Shown here piece after piece: positions 1 to 4,245 of a stretch of 5,765 nt of DNA. The stretch's first letter is position 1. The number at the start of each line of letters is the position of its first letter. The notes below the pieces were generated by a model. That model ran no database searches. It had not been told where the DNA came from and saw only the letters and a list, made by a program, of their open reading frames with translations. Position numbers and translations under genes: made by a program. Source of the DNA: an uncultured bacterium (GTDB lineage: Bacteria > Cyanobacteriota > Vampirovibrionia > Gastranaerophilales > Gastranaerophilaceae); the NCBI GenBank assembly GCA_947365485.1, contig CANAXK010000108.1, positions 1 to 5,765 of the forward strand. Reading direction: 5' to 3'.

Positions 1-715
1 TGCCCGGGGTTGTTGAGTACGAAACCTCGTTGATTCTCTGTTTTCCGTACCTTTCTTCCTGAGTCTTTCTCACTATGTTCATTAGCTTGTTGTCAATCTT
101 TGAGGACTCAATGATTACGGACTTGATTTTTTCCACATCCTTTTCGTTGGCGTTGAGTGAGTCTAGAATCCGGAGAATGGTTTTGTAGCCTTCTTCTGAA
201 TCAGCCTCGTAGCTTTCGAGGTCAAGGACATTTATGCAAATGCTTTTTGCGATAACGAATAAAATCTTGAACAGGTCCCGGATTTCAAGCGGAATGTCCT
301 GCGCGTTTTTCAGGTACTCCTTTTCACCGAGCTGGATGGATTTTATTATGTTCAGCTTTTTGTCAAATTTTACCGGCGATTCAATGTAATCCGGCTCAAT
401 ATTCTTTTCCTTGCAAATCTCCTCGTATTTTTTGATAAGCTCCGGCAGCACCTCGTTGAATCTTGAGGTCAGGACACTGAAATCAAGTTCTGAAAACTCC
501 GGATTTGAGACCATCACGGAGATTGTGTAGAGGATGATTTCTCTTGCGTCTTTTGCCTGAATATCGTGTTCGCAAAGCTTAAGCGCGTAATAGGCTGTTA
601 TTTTGAGGTAAATAACCAGCACTTCCTGCAAGGAAGATGTTCTCGGGTTTACCGAGCAAATGCCGCGTGAAACGCAGCTGTCGTATTGGTAATCGTCGTT
701 GTAAAAGTTATTCAT
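1..715 (-). CDS. Hcp-like (hybrid-cluster/prismane family) protein, N-terminal part, cut by left window edge
   Basis: Reading the minus strand from an ATG at 715-713 gives 238 uninterrupted codons running off the left edge. Near the N-terminus, residues 13-37 (Cys14-x5-Cys20, then a TSSLQEVL stretch) line up with the N-terminus of hybrid cluster protein, where GCxxxGxCGK and TSDLQDLL occur in the same order. A long helical region follows, with KNAQDIPLEIRDLF near residues 136-149, and the visible end VSYSTTPG resembles the entry to the first Rossmann-like domain of this family. Characterised Hcp proteins act as cytoplasmic NO or hydroxylamine reductases with a proximal FeS cluster and a hybrid Fe-S-O cluster. 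The first CxxC of the usual N-terminal four-Cys motif is missing here. The hybrid-cluster ligands lie outside the window, so activity cannot be judged. No Shine-Dalgarno site is visible before the ATG. The gene is divergent from the HD nuclease gene. The family call is from remembered motifs and is moderately sure. Confidence 0.65.
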   Translation of the reverse strand, partial: MNNFYNDDYQYDSCVSRGICSVNPRTSSLQEVLVIYLKITAYYALKLCEHDIQAKDAREIILYTISVMVSNPEFSELDFSVLTSRFNEVLPELIKKYEEICKEKNIEPDYIESPVKFDKKLNIIKSIQLGEKEYLKNAQDIPLEIRDLFKILFVIAKSICINVLDLESYEADSEEGYKTILRILDSLNANEKDVEKIKSVIIESSKIDNKLMNIVRKTQEERYGKQRINEVSYSTTPG

Positions 716-724
716 AGCTTTTAT

Positions 725-730
725 ATAATA
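725..730 (-). promoter_or_regulatory. possible -10 element of the Hcp-like gene
   Basis: On the minus strand TATTAT (5/6 to the consensus) lies 9 bp before the start codon. No good -35 hexamer is found 16-18 bp further upstream, and the leader would be too short for a ribosome binding site. This is a weak suggestion only. Confidence 0.2.
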
Positions 731-739
731 GATTCTATT
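727..739. repeat. 13-bp dyad AATAGA-T-TCTATT upstream of the Hcp-like gene
   Basis: The plus strand reads aataga, one central base, then tctatt, a perfect 6+6 inverted repeat. It lies 12 bp upstream of the Hcp-like start codon and overlaps a possible minus-strand -10 hexamer (TATTAT at 730-725). Its position would suit an operator, but the region is AT-rich, where short dyads arise easily. Confidence 0.4.
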
Positions 740-754
740 TACAATTTTTTAATT

Positions 755-774
755 ACCATAGCGGGCAATATGGT
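755..774. repeat. 6+6 dyad ACCATA-N8-TATGGT in the divergent spacer
   Basis: Perfect 6-bp arms flank an 8-bp G/C-richer centre, in the middle of the 126-bp spacer between the two divergent starts. The geometry (20 bp, two-fold symmetric) is typical of a dimeric regulator site, but no regulator gene is adjacent and no known motif is recognised. Confidence 0.4.
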
Positions 775-806
775 TTGATTAGACATGAGGATGTTAAATT
801 TTAGTT

Positions 807-825
807 TATGCTATAATTTAGCATA
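807..825. repeat. 7+7 dyad TATGCTA-N5-TAGCATA over the nuclease promoter
   Basis: Perfect 7-bp arms (807-813 and 819-825) separated by 5 bp enclose the -10 hexamer of the HD-domain gene. A protein bound here would block the promoter, so this is a candidate operator. As RNA it could also form a small hairpin just before the Shine-Dalgarno site if transcription starts further upstream. Confidence 0.5.
809..817 (+). promoter_or_regulatory. extended -10 promoter of the YhaM-like gene
   Basis: TGCTATAAT matches the extended -10 consensus TGnTATAAT exactly and lies 24 bp before the ATG at 842. There is no convincing -35 hexamer at 16-18 bp, which is usual for extended -10 promoters. Transcription would start at about 824, leaving a leader of roughly 18 nt that includes the Shine-Dalgarno site. 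Confidence 0.6.
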
Positions 826-827
826 GC

Positions 828-833
828 TAGGAG
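828..833 (+). promoter_or_regulatory. ribosome binding site TAGGAG of the YhaM-like gene
   Basis: TAGGAG is followed by 8 nt and then ATG at 842, which is ideal spacing. It is the only clear Shine-Dalgarno sequence among the four gene starts in the window and fixes the start of this gene. Confidence 0.8.
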
Positions 834-841
834 ATTTATAA

Positions 842-1672
842 ATGTTTAGTACTGATATTATTTATGAAGTTGTTACATTCGCAATCGGAGATACAAAATC
901 TGGCACAAAGATGGGAAAACTGCAGCTTAAGGACCCGAAAAGTGGCGAGCTTCTGAACTGCATTCTCTGGGAAGAAGCGCTCAACAGAATGGATTCCAAG
1001 CTCTTCAGGTGCGGGAATGAGTTAAGAATATTGTCAGGCTCGTTTAACGAAAAATATAACAACTGTCTCGTATCCTCGCTTGAACTCATCAAGGAAGCAA
1101 AGATGGGGCTGGAAAAAGACGAGCAACAGGCGGTTTACGGCGAACTTCTTGAATTTATTAACAAAATCAAGGACGAGAAGCTAAGAGAATTTGTGCTCGA
1201 TATCTACACAAAAAACAAGGAAAAAATCCTTGTGTGTCCGGCTGCTAAGCTGATGCACCACAACTACATCGGCGGGCTCATGGTTCATATTTTGGAGTGT
1301 CTCAAATACGCAGAAGCTAACATTGACGTGTTTTTTCAGCGTGTTAACCGCGATGAAGTGTACGCAGCATGTCTTTTGCACGATATCGGGAAGATACTTG
1401 AGTACAAGGTTGACCTTGAATCAGGTTTGATTGATTACGAAGAGAATTTTAGAAAAGAGTGGATTACGCACTCACAGTACGGGTTTACAATCTGCATGGC
1501 AGCAGGGTTTAAGCGTGTTGCAAGAATGATTGCAGCGCACCACGCGCGTGCTGAATGGGGTGCAATTGTTGACCTGAACGAAAAGGATTTGGAGCCGATA
1601 ATTTATCTTATACACCACATTGACGATTTGTCAGCCAAGTTCGGCAAGACTAATGTTGCAATGTTGGGATAA
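842..1672 (+). CDS. YhaM-family 3'-5' exoribonuclease-like protein (OB-fold + HD domain)
   Basis: A 276-residue protein with an N-terminal OB-fold-like segment (about 5-85) and a C-terminal HD-phosphohydrolase domain (about 130-270). Visible metal-site residues are His139/His140 in LMHHNYIGGLMVH, His149, His180-Asp181 in LLHDIGK, His210, His233/His234 in AAHHA, and Asp261/Asp262 after IHH. The order and spacing match YhaM of Gram-positive bacteria, a cytoplasmic 3'-5' exoribonuclease; that family is around 310 residues, so this one is slightly short. The family role is RNA (and ssDNA) trimming; activity of this copy is inferred. The start is set by TAGGAG 8 nt upstream and an extended -10 promoter. 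The gene is divergent from the Hcp-like gene and ends 4 bp before the stop of the convergent YbaK-like gene. HD domains also occur in nucleotide phosphohydrolases, but the OB+HD layout and the HHxxxGGLxxH motif favour YhaM. Confidence 0.85.
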   Translation: MFSTDIIYEVVTFAIGDTKSGTKMGKLQLKDPKSGELLNCILWEEALNRMDSKLFRCGNELRILSGSFNEKYNNCLVSSLELIKEAKMGLEKDEQQAVYGELLEFINKIKDEKLREFVLDIYTKNKEKILVCPAAKLMHHNYIGGLMVHILECLKYAEANIDVFFQRVNRDEVYAACLLHDIGKILEYKVDLESGLIDYEENFRKEWITHSQYGFTICMAAGFKRVARMIAAHHARAEWGAIVDLNEKDLEPIIYLIHHIDDLSAKFGKTNVAMLG

Positions 1673-1676
1673 GGTA

Positions 1677-2141
1677 TCAGCTGCAAACATCAACCCAGTC
1701 GAGGCTTCCGGATAATTCGAAAAGCTGGTCGCAGCTGAGTTCGATTGCAGAGTTGCTGCTTCCGCAGGCCGGAAAAACTGTGGAAAATCTTTGTAAAGAG
1801 ATGTCGGTGTAAATCTCGACTGCCGGGTTTTCAATCCCGAAAGGGCACACCCCGCCGACTGCATGTCCGGTGAATTGCAGCGCTTCTTCCGGTGTAAGCA
1901 TTTTTGCCTTTGTGGAAAAGTATGACTTGAATTTTTTGTTATCAATTCTTACATCGCCTGCTGATACAATCAGGACGCAGCCATCACCTTTTTTGAACGA
2001 CAAAGTTTTGGCGATTCTTGCAGGCTCACATCCGAGCGCCCGGGCTGCAAGCTCTACGGTAGCACTTGAAACATCAAACTCAAGAACCTTGTCTTCCAGC
2101 TTATGTTTTGAAAAAAATGTTTTTACTTTTTCTATACTCAT
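1677..2141 (-). CDS. YbaK/EbsC-family aminoacyl-tRNA editing hydrolase
   Basis: A 154-residue protein from ATG at 2141-2139 to TGA at 1677. It has the whole YbaK/ProX fold pattern: N-terminal helix; STATVELAARALG-like block (residues 25-37); Lys45 in IAKTLSF, equivalent to the catalytic lysine of E. coli YbaK; SAGDVRIDNKKF (60-71); the GHAVGGVCPFG loop (92-102); and CGSSNSAIELS (126-136). Length is typical. YbaK-type enzymes act in trans in the cytoplasm to hydrolyse mischarged tRNA, classically Cys-tRNA(Pro). The exact substrate of this Clostridia-like subgroup cannot be read from sequence. A longer frame exists upstream, but its extra 58 residues are basic, unlike the family, and lie inside the kinase gene, so MSIEK is chosen. 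The start is 5 bp after the kinase stop, suggesting translational coupling in one operon; no Shine-Dalgarno site is evident. Confidence 0.9.
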   Translation of the reverse strand: MSIEKVKTFFSKHKLEDKVLEFDVSSATVELAARALGCEPARIAKTLSFKKGDGCVLIVSAGDVRIDNKKFKSYFSTKAKMLTPEEALQFTGHAVGGVCPFGIENPAVEIYTDISLQRFSTVFPACGSSNSAIELSCDQLFELSGSLDWVDVCS

Positions 2142-2146
2142 AATTT

Positions 2147-3298
2147 TTAAACTTTTGCAGCTTCTTTTTCTGCTCCGACTTCCGAAATTGGTATGCGGAA
2201 TCCAAAAACGCAAATCCCGTCTTCTGTGCTGCTTGCGTAGATTTCGCCGTTGTGTTTGCTGATAATCTGTTTTGACAAATAAAGTCCGAGCCCGCTGCTT
2301 GCGTTGTTTGAGCATGCGATTTTGGTTCTCTTGAACCTCTCGAAAAGTGTTTCAAGCTCCTGTTCGGAAATCGGCGCGCTTTTGTTTGTAACGCTAAATT
2401 CCAGCTGGTTGCCTTTTACTGCAATGTTGATTTTTACTTCGGTCTCCTTCAACCCGTAAGTAATCGCGTTGGAGAGGAGGTTAAGAAGCACGCGTTTTAT
2501 CTGGATGTAGTCAGCTTTGACAATGCAGCTTTTGTCTGTGCTTACAAGAGTCATTTTCTGCTGTTTTTCAAGCGCAAGCCCCTCGGTTGATTTGCAAATT
2601 ATTGAGATGAGCTCGACAATGTCAAAGTCTTCAAAATTGAACTTCATCTTTCCGTTTTCATATCTATATGTATCAAGCACGGTGGAGACGAGGTTTGCTG
2701 TGTATTCGCAGGAGCTTCGCATTAACTTAATCATCTCGTACTGCTCATTAAGGAGTTTGCCGAAATTGCCGTTAAGCAGCATGTTGAGAATATTCATCTG
2801 CGCAAAAGTCGGTGTTTTCAAGTCGTGCGTAAGCGTTGCAATGAACGCTTCTTTTGCTACTTCTGATTCTTTTTCGTTGTCCTTGTTGTTGAAAAGCACA
2901 ATTATATCAGTGATTTCGTTGTTTTTATTAAATATTGGTGTCTTGATTACGCGGTAGTAGTGGGTAGTTTTATCGAGAAAATCAAGCTCCCATTCAAACT
3001 GCATCGGCTTTTTGCTCTGAAAGATTAATTTGTCTTCCTCTCTGATTTTATCAAGGTGGCGTTGAGAGAAGAAGTCCTTTATGTTCTTCTGCTCCAGAAC
3101 CTTTGCAGGACAGTTTGTGAGCCTTGCAAAATTTTCGTTCGCAAATTTGATGTTACCTTGGATGTCTCGTATGTATAAATCTACAGGGATATCTTTGATT
3201 ATGTGTTTGAAGTAAACATCTTTAGTTTTGTGTCTGTATAAGAAAAAACTTTGTATGATTGATGTTACTAATAATGTTACTAAACAAATATATATCAT
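2147..3298 (-). CDS. membrane-anchored PAS-domain sensor histidine kinase
   Basis: A 383-residue protein. Residues 2-20 form one hydrophobic membrane segment with almost nothing outside the cell, so sensing is probably cytoplasmic or within the membrane. A PAS domain spans about 33-137. HisKA has phospho-acceptor His158 in THDLKTP, keeping the DxxT residues linked with phosphatase activity. The ATPase domain has an N box around LLNLLSNAITY (271-281, Asn277), an F-box-like LFERF (318-322) and a G2 box SSGLGLYLSK (334-343). The usual G1 DxGxG is replaced by NKSAP (305-309), a variant seen in some kinases. It should phosphorylate a response regulator, but none is in the window, so it is an orphan here. 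It is followed 5 bp later by the YbaK-like gene and is divergent from the calpain-like gene across 108 bp. The start is the first ATG and directly opens the membrane helix; only a weak GAG lies before it. The signal sensed is unknown. Confidence 0.92.
   Translation of the reverse strand: MIYICLVTLLVTSIIQSFFLYRHKTKDVYFKHIIKDIPVDLYIRDIQGNIKFANENFARLTNCPAKVLEQKNIKDFFSQRHLDKIREEDKLIFQSKKPMQFEWELDFLDKTTHYYRVIKTPIFNKNNEITDIIVLFNNKDNEKESEVAKEAFIATLTHDLKTPTFAQMNILNMLLNGNFGKLLNEQYEMIKLMRSSCEYTANLVSTVLDTYRYENGKMKFNFEDFDIVELISIICKSTEGLALEKQQKMTLVSTDKSCIVKADYIQIKRVLLNLLSNAITYGLKETEVKINIAVKGNQLEFSVTNKSAPISEQELETLFERFKRTKIACSNNASSGLGLYLSKQIISKHNGEIYASSTEDGICVFGFRIPISEVGAEKEAAKV
3262..3282. repeat. 9-bp tandem direct repeat ATGTTACTA, 12-bp period, at the kinase start
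   Basis: ATGTTACTA occurs at 3262-3270 and 3274-3282. It lies in the first codons of the histidine kinase, where it encodes the repeated Leu-Val-Thr of the membrane helix, so protein constraint may explain it. On the minus strand each copy contains GTAAC, the same pentamer that is repeated on the plus strand at 3358-3372. Confidence 0.5.
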
Positions 3299-3354
3299 GA
3301 TTTCTCATACAATGATAATTTAAACAAAAATATAAAAACATCAGCTTCATGGCT

Positions 3355-3372
3355 AATGTAACAAAATGTAAC
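3355..3372 (+). repeat. tandem AATGTAAC repeat, 10-bp period (GTAAC-N5-GTAAC)
   Basis: AATGTAAC occurs at 3355-3362 and 3365-3372, exactly one helical turn apart. Two direct half-sites with a 10-bp period resemble the sites used by OmpR/PhoB-family response regulators, for example the GTAAA-N5-GTAAA box of CpxR. Being 57 bp upstream of the histidine kinase start and 35 bp upstream of the calpain-like start, it could be the target of the missing partner regulator. That is inference. Confidence 0.45.
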
Positions 3373-3374
3373 GC

Positions 3375-3387
3375 AAAAAATTTTTTT
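3375..3387. other. A6T7 tract
   Basis: Six A followed by seven T lie 19 bp before the calpain-like start and 2 bp after the tandem repeat. Such AnTn tracts are intrinsically bent or rigid and are common near promoters. There is no stem before it, so it is not a terminator. Confidence 0.5.
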
Positions 3388-3406
3388 CACCAGTTTTTAT
3401 ACAAAT

Positions 3407-4231
3407 ATGAAAGTCAGCCTTTTGAGAAAAATCTACCCCTATTTGAACTCCGGCAAAAAGAACATCCGCTGGCGCAGACTCACAGATGCGGAGCTCAATC
3501 TTGTGATGCAGGAAAAGCAGAAACTCTGCACCTGCTATTCGGATAGCACAAGATACGCACTTCTTTCGACTAACAAAGGGCGTGAAATGCTTAAAAGCAG
3601 GATTATGGTGCAGAAAGCGGATTCTCTTGAGCCTGCTTACAAAATCAGGCTCAATGCAAACGGGGTGGAGGAAACGTATAGAACATGTAGTGCTGATTAT
3701 TACGGAAGGTACATGAGGCTCTACGAAGAGTTCTACGAAGGCGCGTTGAGTTTTCTAAACGAGGGTGACAAGCGTGTAAACCTCTCTCTTGCAATGAATA
3801 TTGCTATATCGAAAATGATAGCAAAACACCCGACAATGAAATCCTTCTTCTCCAGAATATACAAATTCCCGCTGATTCGAAACACAAGGAGCGAGTTCAA
3901 TAAACCGTCACGTGCATTTGGGTGGTTTACAAGTAAATCACCAATAGCTATTGGTGAAAATTCGTGGAGCATGAATCTCAAAAAACAGGCGCATAAGGTT
4001 CTAGAAATCCTGAACGATTTTGAGCAGGGTAAAAGCAGCTTTGTTGTCATGAGTGCCAACAAGAAGATAAACGGAATCGACAAATGGCACTGTCTTTCTG
4101 TTGTCAATGTGGACAAACAAGCAAAAACGGTTGATTTGATGAACAAGCGCGACAACAAAATAACGACTTTTACATTTGATGATATCATCAATCATTTCAA
4201 AGCCATTGTGGGTATGAATTTTAAGGACTAA
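3407..4231 (+). CDS. putative papain/calpain-like cysteine peptidase, family not recognised
   Basis: A 274-residue protein with three blocks in the order expected of a calpain-like (papain-fold) peptidase. CTCYSDSTRYALLSTNKG (41-58) resembles the DCYxLxAL nucleophile block, with Cys43 followed by Tyr. KWHCLSVVNVD (226-236) resembles the HAYSVxxxD histidine block, with His228. The stretch from VDLMNKRDN to the FDDIINHF segment (242-264) resembles the xLxNPWD block, with Asn246 and a following helix. A middle helical region (about 100-150) and an SRAFGWFT segment (168-175) separate them. There is no signal peptide or membrane segment; the N-terminus is basic, so the protein is probably cytoplasmic or exported by another route. 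The 3407 ATG is the first ATG, GTG or TTG after an upstream in-frame stop; no Shine-Dalgarno site is seen. Its stop overlaps that of convergent metG. A perfect 20-bp palindrome lies at 3938-3957. The reading frame is sure; the peptidase call is moderate, and substrate and role are unknown. Confidence 0.8.
   Translation: MKVSLLRKIYPYLNSGKKNIRWRRLTDAELNLVMQEKQKLCTCYSDSTRYALLSTNKGREMLKSRIMVQKADSLEPAYKIRLNANGVEETYRTCSADYYGRYMRLYEEFYEGALSFLNEGDKRVNLSLAMNIAISKMIAKHPTMKSFFSRIYKFPLIRNTRSEFNKPSRAFGWFTSKSPIAIGENSWSMNLKKQAHKVLEILNDFEQGKSSFVVMSANKKINGIDKWHCLSVVNVDKQAKTVDLMNKRDNKITTFTFDDIINHFKAIVGMNFKD
3938..3957. repeat. perfect 20-bp palindrome inside the calpain-like gene
   Basis: TCACCAATAGCTATTGGTGA is its own reverse complement over all 20 bases. 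It starts on a codon boundary and encodes Ser-Pro-Ile-Ala-Ile-Gly and the first two bases of Glu (residues 178-184). With no loop it would act as a two-fold symmetric protein site or extrude a cruciform rather than make a stable RNA hairpin. It was not seen elsewhere in the window. Confidence 0.7.
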
Positions 4232-4245
4232 ACCTTAGCCTTTTT
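4222..4245 (+). terminator. weak possible intrinsic terminator of the calpain-like gene
   Basis: TAAGG (4222-4226) pairs with CCTTA (4233-4237) around a 6-nt loop that contains the stop codon. Three bases later a run of five T (4241-4245) follows. The stem is short, so efficiency would be low. On the opposite strand no T tract follows, so it would not serve metG. Confidence 0.25.

Larger units (their letters stand above)
3299..3406. promoter_or_regulatory. AT-rich divergent intergenic region between kinase and calpain-like gene
   Basis: This 108-bp spacer must carry the start signals of both divergent genes. It contains -10-like plus-strand hexamers TACAAT (3308-3313), GATAAT (3314-3319), TATAAA (3331-3336) and TATACA (3398-3403). 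None has a convincing -35 partner, so no single promoter is assigned. No clear Shine-Dalgarno site precedes either start. The tandem repeat at 3355-3372 and the A/T tract at 3375-3387 lie in its right half. Confidence 0.5.

Noticed and set aside
1677..1738. 8-bp inverted repeat TCAGCTGC / GCAGCTGA as a terminator between convergent genes
   Set aside because: The loop would be 46 nt, there is no T tract, and the core CAGCTG is itself palindromic, so a chance match is likely.
1870..2262. 130-codon plus-strand frame opposite the YbaK-like and kinase genes
   Set aside because: It spans the junction of two convincing minus-strand genes and shows no start signals or recognisable domains.
2142..2315. 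N-terminal 58-codon extension of the YbaK-like frame
   Set aside because: It lies inside the histidine kinase gene in another frame, is rich in Arg/Lys/Gln unlike any YbaK protein, and the internal ATG at 2141 gives the normal family length.
3349..3546. 65-codon plus-strand frame starting before the calpain-like gene
   Set aside because: It overlaps the larger gene in a different frame, has no ribosome binding site, and its product shows no domain-like pattern.
3733..4191. 152-codon minus-strand frame opposite the calpain-like gene
   Set aside because: It is hydrophobic with no family resemblance, while the plus-strand frame has catalytic-type motifs.
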